From Pseudopedobacter sp038243635 (GTDB taxonomy: Bacteria; Bacteroidota; Bacteroidia; Sphingobacteriales; Sphingobacteriaceae): a stretch of DNA of 64,000 nt. Location of the stretch: positions 151,861-215,860 of the forward strand of contig JBBSQW010000003.1 of NCBI GenBank assembly GCA_038243635.1, in the 5' to 3' direction. Shown one piece after another: positions 9,220 through 18,627 of this stretch. Every line of letters starts with the position of its first letter. Position 1 is the first letter of the stretch. The position numbers and the translations under genes are program-made. The notes under the pieces were generated by a model. It saw only the letters and a program-made list of their open reading frames with translations, searched no databases and was not told the DNA's origin.

Positions 9220-10260
9220 TTATATGCTAACTTCCCTTTTCTTTGCAAGCGTTGATTCCCTAATTTTTAGCGTTGTTGGAAGCACTACAGTTTTACTTTC
9301 TAACTTATTATTTTTTAATTTACTTAGCATTACAGAGATGGCTTGCTCCGCCATTTTTTCTATGGGTTGGCGTATGGTTGTAATACTAGGAGTGTATAAC
9401 TCGAAAAGGTCTCCATCGTCAAAAACTAAAACTCCCAAATCCGCAGGAATTCTCAACTCCAGTGCTCTTATTGCCCTAAGACCATTAAGTCCGAGGTAAT
9501 TGGTAGTGAAGATAACAGCATCAATTTGCGGCTTACGTTTCAAAAAGGCGGTTATCTGACTTATCATTTGTTCGTTGCTTTGGTAGTATGATAGTTCTTT
9601 CAGTAATACCGTTAGTTGGTTATCTGCAACAGCTTGTTCATACGCTATTAAACGTTCCTGCATTTGCGATTGCAGAGAATCTAATGTAACGAGAGCGATA
9701 TTTCTGTAGCCTCCTTCCAAAAGATGTTCAACCGCATTATAAACACTTTGAAAGTTATCTACACAAATGTAATCTATATTGCTTATACCCTCCACTTTTC
9801 TATCAAATAAAACAACTGGGAGTCCGCTTTTTTTTAAAGAATTAATTTCGTCTTTAATTCCTGCTGGTGCGGCTACAATATATCCATCTATTTTTCTGTC
9901 GCTAAAAACGCTGATTAACGATCTTGTTTTTTCTGTTTCATTATTTGTACTCCCGTAAATAATTTTATAGCCCTTCTTTGCTGCTTTTTCCTCTATGATT
10001 CCAGCTATTTTCGCAAAAAAAGGATTTGCTATACTTTCAACTAACAAACCAATCGTATAAGATTTCCCCGTCCGTAATCCGCGGGCAAAAACACTTGGTT
10101 TATAGCCCACTTCCTCTACATAAACAAGCACTCTTTTTATTAATTCACTACTAATTCGCTTTTCTTCCCCCATCCCGTTAAGCACAAATGATATGGTGGT
10201 AATTGAAACCCCCAAGGCTTTCGCGATGTCTTTAATTGATATTTTCTTTTCGTTTGTCAT
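9220..10260 (-). CDS. LacI family transcriptional regulator
   Basis: A 346-residue regulator. I chose the ATG at 10260 (MTNEKKISIKDIAKALG) because the helix-turn-helix then sits at the usual place; an in-frame ATG 24 codons upstream would add a hydrophobic stretch not found in this family. Residues 6-55 are the DNA-binding headpiece (IKDIAKALGVSITTISFVLNG) with hinge, followed by a periplasmic-binding-protein-like sensor (GLLVESIANPFFAKI, DGYIVAAPAG, LPVVLFDRK, VDNFQSVYNAVEHLL, then the C-terminal TTIRQPIEKMAEQAI). Such proteins sense sugars or sugar phosphates. It precedes GH92 (1), so that gene and the upstream esterase operon are likely targets. Ligand unknown. Confidence 0.9.
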   Translation of the reverse strand: MTNEKKISIKDIAKALGVSITTISFVLNGMGEEKRISSELIKRVLVYVEEVGYKPSVFARGLRTGKSYTIGLLVESIANPFFAKIAGIIEEKAAKKGYKIIYGSTNNETEKTRSLISVFSDRKIDGYIVAAPAGIKDEINSLKKSGLPVVLFDRKVEGISNIDYICVDNFQSVYNAVEHLLEGGYRNIALVTLDSLQSQMQERLIAYEQAVADNQLTVLLKELSYYQSNEQMISQITAFLKRKPQIDAVIFTTNYLGLNGLRAIRALELRIPADLGVLVFDDGDLFELYTPSITTIRQPIEKMAEQAISVMLSKLKNNKLESKTVVLPTTLKIRESTLAKKREVSI

Positions 10261-10539
10261 ATTGGTGAGTCCTTTAAGCACCCAAAACCACCATAGATAA
10301 AAACAAACGAAGTTGACACAGGCGTTCGCCACTCAATATTTCGATTGAATGTTAGAAAGCGAGCAGAGCCCCTTTCTATTAGCATATTAAAACTAACAGA
10401 GTAGCCATTTCGCGATTGGTGTATCATGTATAATTGCAATTTCGTTTGACCATTATAATTAATTAAAACACAGAAATTATTACTTTTTAAAAGTTAACAG
10501 ATGCCAAATAATATCATGGAAACCAACAACAACTTAAAT

Positions 10540-12165
10540 TCAATTTTTTATAAATTTTAAAACGGTAGTTTTTTCATTACCTATTTTAACAACATAGGTT
10601 GCAGGCTTTAAATCGTTAACATCTATAGTTATAAAACCGCCTTTACCTGAAGATTTCTTAGTCAAAATTTTCCCGTTTATATCCAAAATTCTAATGACTA
10701 TACCTGCCGGAACATTCTTCAAAATGATTGAATTAGTAGCAGGATTGGGGTAAAGCGTTACTTCAGCTTTTTCGCTAACTGCAGAGGTATCCATATTTTG
10801 ATTTAAAGACCTTACAGATAATCCTTGGGTTGCTCCAGGCGAATTAAGTTTCCACTGCCCGTTATACTGGCTGTTGTCATCAAATTGACCAATGTTATCC
10901 CCGTTATTTAATCCTGCTCCAAAAACTTCAACAATCCTCCCACTGTGAGCTGCCTTAAATTTAAAAAAATTGTTATCCGTAGCAAGCAATATAAATTTTT
11001 GGTTAAGCGCACCTCCATAAGTCCACTGCAAAATATTAGAAGCGTTATTGCTGCTTCCGCCGGCAACATCTAATGATTTTCCGGTTGCTGCGCTAATGAT
11101 GCTGTATGCACCATCGCCTACATCTGTAAATGTAAATTGCTGATTTGTATTGCCGGTATTCTGCCACTGCAAAATATTAGCGCCATTGGCCGCACTTCCA
11201 CCTGCAACATCTATGTATTTACCACTATTTCTGTTTTGTAAAGAAAAAGTGCCATTTTTTCCGGTAACGCCATTTGCCCTTATTCTTACGGAAGTAATTA
11301 AATTATCCCAACCGCCTAAGCAACTATTATCACTGGTTAGCGTAACATAATTGCCAGTAAAATTATCATCAACGTATCCAAAAACTTTGTATCCTTGAGG
11401 CACTTTAATGGATGAAATATCATTGTTAAATATACCTTTTGCGCTTAAGGCACTAAAGTTATAATCGCCAATCTCCAGTTTCATTCCTGCCCCTCCATAG
11501 TTACAGTCTCTAAAAAAGGCAGGTATAACAGGGGTAATTGTATTGAACACTGTGTTTGCAACAACCAAAGCACCGCTAACATTTGGATGTAGATTATCAT
11601 TATATAAACTATTTCGCTGATTTTGAGTTGGCGTATTTAGATTAATAATAGACGCACCTTTTGCTATACTAATTTGATTTACAATAGGAATTACTCCATT
11701 TTGCAAATTGGCTATCTGCGCACCATCACCGTAAGCCGTTACCGGATAACAAACATAAATAGCCGGATTTCTACCATTTTGCCTAAAAGCATCGATCATT
11801 GATGCATAGTCATTGTAAAAATCATTTTGATGAACCCAATTTGAAGGATGCGCATCATTTGTACCTAATGCAATAATCAATATATCGGGATTGTGATTTT
11901 TAGCATCATTAAAACTAGAAGTATTCCAGTAAGGTGAGCTTCCATTCTTTAGCATTGTGGTTCCACTTACACCACAATTATAAACGGTATATTTACTTCC
12001 TAGCATTGAACCCAACCTAGCCGGCCATGATTGGGTGTTTGGGTCAGATAAAGTGTAACCAGCCGTAACACTATTGCCAACACATACCACACGGGTTTGT
12101 GCCACCAGCAACGCTGGCAAAAAAAATAGCATTAAAATTAATGCTATATAAGTTCTTTGTTTCAT
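10540..12165 (-). CDS. Secreted SGNH/GDSL esterase with crystallin-like, ricin-type and T9SS domains
   Basis: A 541-residue multidomain protein. After a signal peptide (1-23) comes an SGNH hydrolase at about residues 25-215: nucleophile Ser32 in GNSVTAG, GVSG, LGTND, and the C-terminal D-x-x-H pair Asp190/His193 in DNLHP. Residues about 217-300 look like a beta/gamma-crystallin domain with two Greek-key units (CNYGGAG, YVDDNFTGNYVTL, GGWDNLITSVRI). Residues about 305-445 are a ricin-type lectin with repeated ILQW segments and Q-x-F/W motifs. Residues about 470-541 are a T9SS sorting domain (VTLYPNPATNSIILK). It is probably a surface carbohydrate esterase, perhaps removing acetyl groups from mannan. 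It is separated from the SusCD operon by a strong terminator, so it may have its own promoter. Confidence 0.85.
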   Translation of the reverse strand: MKQRTYIALILMLFFLPALLVAQTRVVCVGNSVTAGYTLSDPNTQSWPARLGSMLGSKYTVYNCGVSGTTMLKNGSSPYWNTSSFNDAKNHNPDILIIALGTNDAHPSNWVHQNDFYNDYASMIDAFRQNGRNPAIYVCYPVTAYGDGAQIANLQNGVIPIVNQISIAKGASIINLNTPTQNQRNSLYNDNLHPNVSGALVVANTVFNTITPVIPAFFRDCNYGGAGMKLEIGDYNFSALSAKGIFNNDISSIKVPQGYKVFGYVDDNFTGNYVTLTSDNSCLGGWDNLITSVRIRANGVTGKNGTFSLQNRNSGKYIDVAGGSAANGANILQWQNTGNTNQQFTFTDVGDGAYSIISAATGKSLDVAGGSSNNASNILQWTYGGALNQKFILLATDNNFFKFKAAHSGRIVEVFGAGLNNGDNIGQFDDNSQYNGQWKLNSPGATQGLSVRSLNQNMDTSAVSEKAEVTLYPNPATNSIILKNVPAGIVIRILDINGKILTKKSSGKGGFITIDVNDLKPATYVVKIGNEKTTVLKFIKN

Positions 12166-12270
12166 TCTTAATAGGTAAATATTTAAAATTGAATTTTGTT
12201 AAACTGACTTGTAGCAGATTAAATCTCTCCTTAGCTTTCTTCTTAAAATAAACTTATCTACGGTAGAAAA

Positions 12271-12313
12271 TGGAGGTATTAAAGCCGTTATTTGACCGGC
12301 TTTAATACCTCCA
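12271..12313 (-). terminator. Strong hairpin terminator after the SusC1-SusD1-glycan-binding operon
   Basis: A perfect 17-bp stem (arms 12271-12287 and 12297-12313) with a 9-nt loop lies directly after the stop codon at 12321. On the minus strand it is followed by TTTTCT, a weak U tract. It separates the SusCD operon from the esterase gene. Confidence 0.75.
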
Positions 12314-12320
12314 CAAAAAT

Positions 12321-13301
12321 TTAGAATGCGTTTAGTTCCGCAACTTGAGTACTTCTTCCAGCGTAAAGTGAATTGATGGTTACTTTAAAATAACGACCAG
12401 TTTTAAATCCTTCTGGTAAAAAAACGAATTGTACATTTTGGTTATTCTGTAACTGAAAACTTCCACCATTTTGCCAAGTAATTTTATCTTCACTTACTTG
12501 TACATTAACCGCTTTAGGTTTAGGTCCACCATCCTCTTGTCTAGCTTGAAAAGATAATCCATGAATTACTTTTGATTCATTCATGTCGATAGTTAAAGAG
12601 TGTGGAGGCCCTGGTTCTCCACCTTGCCATTGCGTATGCCAAAACGTATTCTTATCGCCATCTAGCGCAAAAATAGCTCTTCCATTGTTTGCTCCTTCAC
12701 CATTTGCTTCTTGAGAAGAGAAGTCATCCACTGTCCAATTTGTTCGGCTATAAATTGGATAATCGTTAAGATCTGGCTGCGCCGTAATGATGTAAAAAAC
12801 CGTTGCCAGCTTAGAATTTACCTTAACAGATGGAGAAATGAGCGAGATTGGTAAAATATAGGTTTTTAACGCTGTCATAGCACCTGCACCCATTGTTTTA
12901 AAAGATACGTTAAAAGGCTGTGTACTTAAAGTTCCTTTAGAGATTACGCCGGAAATACCAGAAAGCGTATAAGACTCTGCCGGCAACAAAGGATAATTGG
13001 TGTTATTTACCAAATTGAAACTATCTACCTTAAGCGGATCTATTTTAAAGCTTACGGCAACATCACTCTCGGGGTAACCTACACCGCCATAAACTGCGCC
13101 GTAAATAACTGTTTGCACACTATCCTTAATTTTAAGAACTTTGGAAACAGGTCCGTTTACATTCTGTGGCATATAAACTTGGGTGTAACTATCTAATGGT
13201 TGGTACGGCAAATCAACTTCGTCTTTACAGCCATACCATAAAGTGCAACTCAACAAGCCCAATGCTATAGTTGATTTGCTTAATTTATTAAACGTTTGCA
13301 T
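12321..13301 (-). CDS. DUF1735 and F5/8 type C domain lipoprotein (surface glycan-binding protein)
   Basis: A 326-residue lipoprotein with lipobox WYGC (Cys25) followed by acidic residues (KDEVD), as in surface-exported lipoproteins of Bacteroidota. Residues about 45-170 match DUF1735, a beta-sandwich module common in SusE/F-position proteins. Residues about 185-326 form a discoidin/F5-8C (CBM32-like) domain: ALDGDKNTFWHTQWQGGEPGPPHSLTI, then the GRYFKVTIN strand. It is third in the operon, 27 bp after SusD1, the usual position of an accessory glycan-binding protein. Its role would be to hold alpha-mannan or its fragments at the surface next to SusCD. The ligand is an inference. Confidence 0.85.
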   Translation of the reverse strand: MQTFNKLSKSTIALGLLSCTLWYGCKDEVDLPYQPLDSYTQVYMPQNVNGPVSKVLKIKDSVQTVIYGAVYGGVGYPESDVAVSFKIDPLKVDSFNLVNNTNYPLLPAESYTLSGISGVISKGTLSTQPFNVSFKTMGAGAMTALKTYILPISLISPSVKVNSKLATVFYIITAQPDLNDYPIYSRTNWTVDDFSSQEANGEGANNGRAIFALDGDKNTFWHTQWQGGEPGPPHSLTIDMNESKVIHGLSFQARQEDGGPKPKAVNVQVSEDKITWQNGGSFQLQNNQNVQFVFLPEGFKTGRYFKVTINSLYAGRSTQVAELNAF

Positions 13302-13328
13302 AATTTTCTAATTTTAAGAGTCTAAAAA

Positions 13329-15119
13329 TTACCATCCTGGGTTTTGAACAATTAATTTAGCTCTGTCCAAATCATACTGGCTAATAGGGAATAAATAGGA
13401 TGCTGGCGACCTAAAAAGATGTTTACTTGCAACTACTCTTTTATAAAAAGTATTGTCACTTTTGGTAACGTCCATTCCATGCATATCGCCCATCACTTCT
13501 GGCGCAATTTTCCATCTTCTAATATCAAACCAACGGTGTGATTCAAAAGCCAGTTCTACTCTGCGCTCTTGTCTGATACGAGTTTGCATTTCCGATGGTG
13601 AAGCAGGCAACATAAGGCTAGCACTTCCATACTGTGGCACACCCGCTCTTTCTCTAATCAAGTTTAGGTATGTTACAATATCAGGGTTACCCGGATCATA
13701 TTCATTTAAGGCTTCTGCGTAGTTAAGATATATTTCGCCTAGTCTAAAAAGTACCAACGGGCGATTTGTTTTAGCGCCATTACCGCCTGAGCCGCTATTG
13801 GTTTGTGGTGCAACATTTTTCCTTATTAAATATCCGGTTCTTGACCAATCTGTAGGATGTCCGCTTTGTCCGTTAGGTCCGTCTGCGTAAAAACTAATTG
13901 GCTGCGCACTAGTCATTTTACCACCTTGGAAAACGGCATTATTATAAGTTACAGATGCATAAAACCTTGGTTCGCGATTTACATACATGTTAAAAACCTG
14001 TACGCCGTTAACGTTGGTAAATCCGTTTTCAGAATAGTTAGTAGATTCTGCTATCGTTTTACCATCGGCCATAAAATAAGCATCTACCTGTTCTTGGGTT
14101 ACTGCCAAACCGTTCCAGCCACCAGCTATCCTCGGCATAGCGTGTACATCAAAACCGACTAAATCGTTCCCATTTCTGTTAAAAATTTGCTCTGAATTAA
14201 AGGCTTGGGAGAAGATACCTTGATACGATTTCAAAGGATCATTGCTAGCATCTTTATATAAAGAATATAAACCTAAATCTATAACTGCCTTAGCTGCGTC
14301 TGCAGCTTTCTTCCACTTCTGCACATCGTAGGTTTGGTTAATAAGTACTGTGCCATCCAAGTTTTTAAGACTAGCAAACTCTGTATTGCCATTAAATTCT
14401 GGGCTTGCCGCATATAAAAGCAGTCTAGACTTTACTGCCAAAGCCATTCCTACGGTTGCTCTCCCTAGCTCTCTTTCACTTACTTGGCCATTATTAGAAG
14501 GTACTCTAGGCAAAATTGTTGCTGCTTTATCCAATTCAGAAACCACATAATCAACACACTCATCATAACTATTTCTTGGGCGTTGCATATCGGCTGCAGT
14601 CGCATCCACTGGAATTTCTACGTCGCCCATTAAAACAACTGGCCCGTATTGTCTCATTAATAAAAAGTAGTAATACGCTCTTAAAAAGCGAGCTTCTGCT
14701 TTATACTGATCAATTTGTTGCTGCCCGTTTAACGCCAATATCTCAGCATTTCCATCAATATGGTTCATGAAATAAGTTGCGGAACGTATGCCATTATAGT
14801 AATTGTTCCACTTATCAAATAATGCGTTACTAGGCCCTATATTACCTATGTTAAGCCCGTAAACGGGATAGGCTGTCCAGGTGACGTCTATTTCGTCTGA
14901 ATTACCTCCCCATGGATTTTTATCTTGCACATTTGATAAATCATCCACATAACTGTAAACATTTGCTAAATACTGCTCAGAAGGGCCTTTCTTTTGAAAA
15001 ACCTGCTCAATGGTAATCCTGTCATCCGGCACTTGGTCAAGATAGTTTTTACACCCTGTGCTTAGCAGTGTTGCTAGCGTTAAAAAAACAAGGTTTATTT
15101 TTATGATTTTATTTTTCAT
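13329..15119 (-). CDS. SusD/RagB family outer-membrane lipoprotein (SusD1)
   Basis: A 596-residue SusD-type glycan-binding lipoprotein. Lipobox LSTGC (Cys23) ends the signal. The N-terminal SusD-like region holds NYLDQVPDDRITIEQVF and the TPR part RFLRAYYYFLLMRQYGPV. The C-terminal RagB/SusD region contains RLGEIYLNYAEALNEYDPG, LIRERAGVPQYG and IRQERRVELAFESHRWFDIRRW, ending in NPGW as is usual. SusD caps the SusC transporter and delivers oligosaccharide to it. It starts 21 bp after SusC1, so the two are translationally close. It is intact, unlike SusD2 elsewhere in the window. Confidence 0.95.
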   Translation of the reverse strand: MKNKIIKINLVFLTLATLLSTGCKNYLDQVPDDRITIEQVFQKKGPSEQYLANVYSYVDDLSNVQDKNPWGGNSDEIDVTWTAYPVYGLNIGNIGPSNALFDKWNNYYNGIRSATYFMNHIDGNAEILALNGQQQIDQYKAEARFLRAYYYFLLMRQYGPVVLMGDVEIPVDATAADMQRPRNSYDECVDYVVSELDKAATILPRVPSNNGQVSERELGRATVGMALAVKSRLLLYAASPEFNGNTEFASLKNLDGTVLINQTYDVQKWKKAADAAKAVIDLGLYSLYKDASNDPLKSYQGIFSQAFNSEQIFNRNGNDLVGFDVHAMPRIAGGWNGLAVTQEQVDAYFMADGKTIAESTNYSENGFTNVNGVQVFNMYVNREPRFYASVTYNNAVFQGGKMTSAQPISFYADGPNGQSGHPTDWSRTGYLIRKNVAPQTNSGSGGNGAKTNRPLVLFRLGEIYLNYAEALNEYDPGNPDIVTYLNLIRERAGVPQYGSASLMLPASPSEMQTRIRQERRVELAFESHRWFDIRRWKIAPEVMGDMHGMDVTKSDNTFYKRVVASKHLFRSPASYLFPISQYDLDRAKLIVQNPGW

Positions 15120-15140
15120 TTTCTTGTAATTTAAATGGTG

Positions 15141-18100
15141 TTATTTAAAGGTAAGTTTAACGCCAAAATTATATGTTTTCAGCAAAGGATATTGTGAGCC
15201 ACGGCCATCGCCAAGTTCAACATCCCATAATTTAAAATCACTTACCGTGAAAAGGTTATACCCTATGAAGTATAAATTTAAATTTGACATACCCGTACGG
15301 CTAAGCCATTTTGCACCTTTAAAATCATAGCTTAACTGTGCAGTTTGTAAGCGAAGAAAAGCTCCATTTCTCTTCCACCAGTCACTCTCCACATAGTTCA
15401 TATTATCATTGCCATAAGTAAGGCGTGGATACATGGGGTTTGTTGCTTGGTTTTCTGGTGTCCATCTGTCAGTAACTTGCGCTAATAAGTTCCCATACTC
15501 TCCACCTTGGCTAAATGGTTGAAGACCATCACCATTAATTCTTATGTCTACATTGCTAATTCCTTTAAACCATGCAGATACCGCAAAACCCTTATAATAA
15601 ACTGTTGGGCCAAATCCGTAAACAATTTCAGGAATAGAGCCGTATCCAATTGCAGCTTGGTCAAAACCGTTGATTTTGCCATCACCATTTAAATCTTTAT
15701 ATTTTATATCACCTGCCTTATTGGTTCCAGTTTGATAAGGGCTATTTGCTACTTCCTCATCACTGGTAAACAAACCAAGGGAAATATATCCGTGACGCTT
15801 TCCAATTTTCTGCCCGATTTGTTGTTGCCAAGGATAAGGCCAAGGCGCATTTGCATCATTAATAATAATCGATCTGGTCCAGGTTAAATTACCTTTTAAG
15901 CCCACTTGCCAATCGCCTATTTTTTTATGGTAATCGATGTTACCATCAATACCTTTATTATGTACCTCGCCAAGGTTAGCGTATGGTAAGTTTAGAATGC
16001 CCGCATAAGTTGGCACATCACCTCTTTGGCGATAAATTGCTTCTCTTATTTCTCTAAATAGATCTACTGTGATAGAAAGATCTTGTTTTAGCATATTTAA
16101 CTCAATACCTAAATTATGCTTCTTTGCTGTTTCCCAAGTCACATCAACGGCATACGCTTCGATATCCAAACCAGTATAGTTATTATCTCTACCGATACCA
16201 AAGCTATAATCACCGTGGTTAGCAACCGTAGAAATGTAACCAAAACGCCTACCGCCACCAATAGAACTGTTTCCTACTTCACCATAAGAATATCTTATTT
16301 TAAAAAATGGAAAAATATCTTTCAAGGGTTTAAAGAATTTTTCTTCAGAGAGAATCCATCCGGCACTAACCGCAGGGAAAAAGCCAAAACGTTTGCCGGG
16401 CGCAAAAGTTTCTGACCCGTTATAACCAAGGTTTACTTCCGCAAGGTATTTATTGTCGTAAGAATAAGTACCACGGCTGGCAAGCCCCATGTAACGGAAT
16501 GGAATTGATTCTATAAACGTACCTGCAAAACCATCTTCGTTATCCTGTTGGTTAAACAATAGTAAACCAGTAACATTGTGTTTTTTAAATGTTCTATCGT
16601 AATTTATTTTAGCCTCTGTATAAAACTGACGCGTTCCGCCATTGGTTCTTTTATAATCTAAGAAACTTGTTCCTATAGATGTTTTATCTAATAACAAATT
16701 TCCATCCGCATCGCGTCCTGTTGCCAAATATCCATCTACCGTTTTTGTTCTGTTAATGGTGTGGCTATTATAGTTATCAAAAGAAAACATTGCAGAAGCA
16801 GAAAGACCCTTTAATATCGCATCTAAATCTTGCCTAACACGGATATTACTCCAAAGCTGGCTTTTAAACTCGGTTGCGTAACCAGTTTGCGTAAGTAAAG
16901 CGTAAGGATTAAGAATACTGCCTGTCCTAATCTGTGGGTTAAGCCCATTTGAGTACACCTTAGGAATACTAATTGGTGGCATTAAATAAGCAGAACCCCA
17001 AATAGCATCTACCGAACTGCCCGGATAATTTGCATCACTTAACCAGCCCGAAGCTCCAAAATCAACTTTTGTTGTTTTGGTAATATTTAGGGTTAAGTTA
17101 GAAGTAAAATTATATCTGGTAAACTTAATTGCAGAATTATAACTTGAAAGGCCGTCGGTCTTGTACAAACCATCCTCATCGTAATAACCTACGGAAAGGT
17201 AATATTGTGCGTTTTCTGACCCGCCATTTGCATTTACTCTTGCTCTTCGGTTTTGCCCTGTTTTATTGAATAGTTCACTAAACCAATCTACATTAGGGTA
17301 AAGATCTGGGTCTTCGCTCGAAGCTGTTTTTGCTATCCTATCAGCCGAGTAGGGTGCTGTACCATTAGGGAAACTACTTTTATAAGCTTCATTTGCGATG
17401 TTCATGTAAGTTACCCCGTCTGCAAACTTAGGAATTGAAGTAAACTGGGTAATACCCTGATCGTACTGCGCATTAATCAATGGCTTACCTTGCTTTCCTT
17501 TTTTTGTTTCGATGATGATTACACCATTTGCTCCTCTAACACCATAAACAGCAGTAGCTGACGCATCTTTTAAAATACTAAAGCTTGCAATATCTTCTGG
17601 ATCTATATTAGAAAAACTTCTTTCGACACCATCTACTAAAATCAAGGGCGAACTGCTGGTAAATGTCGAAATTCCTCTGATATAGATTTCGGAATTGTCA
17701 TATCCTGGCTGTCCACTTCTTTGCACACCAATAATACCGGCTACTCTTCCGGCAATTACATTGGTTAGGTTAGCCACCGGAAGTTTAATATCATCAGCGT
17801 TTATAGTGCTAATTGCGCCTGTGGTAGTTATTCTCTTTTGCGTTCCGTAACCTACAACAACCACGTCATTAAGCTGGTTGGCTGCTTGCTTTAATTGTAC
17901 ATCAATTACATTTCTGTTATTAACAGAAATTTCTTGGCTGGTATAACCAACAAATGATACAATAATTATACTGTTGCCATCGGGTACATTTATAGCATAT
18001 TTTCCATCTATATCTGTTAAAGTAACTTTGCCACCAGCTTTAAGCTTCACGGCAGCGCCGGGTATTGGCAATGACTTTTCATCTATAATAGTACCTTTAA

Positions 18101-18503
18101 TTTCAATATCCTTTTTCGCCAAGCTTGTTGCTTTAGCTTCTGGCTTAGGGGTAATCAAAATGGTTTGGTTGTTGATTACATATGTGAAAGGCTGGTTTTT
18201 AAAACAAACGTTCAATGCCTCTTTAACAGACACATTTTCGAATTGCACAGCCACGTTTCCAGCCTTGCTCAAAAGGCTCTCATCATACATAAAACTGTAA
18301 CCACTTTGCTGGTGAATATTGTTTAAAGCCTCCAGCAAAGGGATGTTTTTTTTGTTTAAGCTAACTGTTTGCGCAAGCGTTTTAGCTCTTATCTGCAAAA
18401 TTGAGCAAAGAAGTATTACAAAGGACAATTTCATGTAAAGAAAGAGTTTAGATTTGACGCGGAAAAGTTTTCTGCACCGTATTAAAGTATAATTTTTATA
18501 CAT
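15141..18503 (-). CDS. SusC/RagA TonB-dependent transporter with N-terminal STN domain (SusC1)
   Basis: A 1120-residue outer-membrane transporter. After the signal (about 1-45, ending KTLAQT) there is an STN signalling domain at about 50-115, then a carboxypeptidase-regulatory-like domain at about 130-215 (IKGTIIDEKSLPIPGAAVKLK). The SusC signature LNDVVVVGYGTQK comes next, followed by the plug (LILVDGVERSFSNIDPEDIASFSILKDASATAVYGVRGANGV) and a long beta-barrel ending in FGVKLTFK. The STN domain normally contacts a FecR anti-sigma factor, and a FecR gene lies directly upstream. This transporter should therefore both import oligosaccharide and signal its own induction. It forms an operon with SusD1 and the DUF1735 protein. 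Confidence 0.95.
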   Translation of the reverse strand: MYKNYTLIRCRKLFRVKSKLFLYMKLSFVILLCSILQIRAKTLAQTVSLNKKNIPLLEALNNIHQQSGYSFMYDESLLSKAGNVAVQFENVSVKEALNVCFKNQPFTYVINNQTILITPKPEAKATSLAKKDIEIKGTIIDEKSLPIPGAAVKLKAGGKVTLTDIDGKYAINVPDGNSIIIVSFVGYTSQEISVNNRNVIDVQLKQAANQLNDVVVVGYGTQKRITTTGAISTINADDIKLPVANLTNVIAGRVAGIIGVQRSGQPGYDNSEIYIRGISTFTSSSPLILVDGVERSFSNIDPEDIASFSILKDASATAVYGVRGANGVIIIETKKGKQGKPLINAQYDQGITQFTSIPKFADGVTYMNIANEAYKSSFPNGTAPYSADRIAKTASSEDPDLYPNVDWFSELFNKTGQNRRARVNANGGSENAQYYLSVGYYDEDGLYKTDGLSSYNSAIKFTRYNFTSNLTLNITKTTKVDFGASGWLSDANYPGSSVDAIWGSAYLMPPISIPKVYSNGLNPQIRTGSILNPYALLTQTGYATEFKSQLWSNIRVRQDLDAILKGLSASAMFSFDNYNSHTINRTKTVDGYLATGRDADGNLLLDKTSIGTSFLDYKRTNGGTRQFYTEAKINYDRTFKKHNVTGLLLFNQQDNEDGFAGTFIESIPFRYMGLASRGTYSYDNKYLAEVNLGYNGSETFAPGKRFGFFPAVSAGWILSEEKFFKPLKDIFPFFKIRYSYGEVGNSSIGGGRRFGYISTVANHGDYSFGIGRDNNYTGLDIEAYAVDVTWETAKKHNLGIELNMLKQDLSITVDLFREIREAIYRQRGDVPTYAGILNLPYANLGEVHNKGIDGNIDYHKKIGDWQVGLKGNLTWTRSIIINDANAPWPYPWQQQIGQKIGKRHGYISLGLFTSDEEVANSPYQTGTNKAGDIKYKDLNGDGKINGFDQAAIGYGSIPEIVYGFGPTVYYKGFAVSAWFKGISNVDIRINGDGLQPFSQGGEYGNLLAQVTDRWTPENQATNPMYPRLTYGNDNMNYVESDWWKRNGAFLRLQTAQLSYDFKGAKWLSRTGMSNLNLYFIGYNLFTVSDFKLWDVELGDGRGSQYPLLKTYNFGVKLTFK

Positions 18504-18568
18504 TTGAAAGTTAGGGTTTAGTAAATAATTTGGTTATCGTAAACTGTATTTAATACCGGGCTCTAGCA

Positions 18569-18604
18569 TAAGCATAGCCGGGGTGTCGCAAACCCCTGGC
18601 TTAT
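18569..18604. other. Imperfect hairpin between FecR and SusC1
   Basis: Outer arms ATAAGC (18569-18574) and GCTTAT (18599-18604) enclose GGGGT (18580-18584) and ACCCC (18592-18596). It lies in the 124-bp gap between the FecR stop and the SusC1 start. No T run follows on the minus strand, so it is more like an attenuator or processing structure than a full terminator. Confidence 0.35.
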
Positions 18605-18627
18605 TTGGTATTCTTTTTCTAGATCAA

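Noticed and set aside
10257..10439. Open frame on the minus strand upstream of the LacI gene
   Set aside because: Its translation is not protein-like, and it is likely part of the LacI leader.
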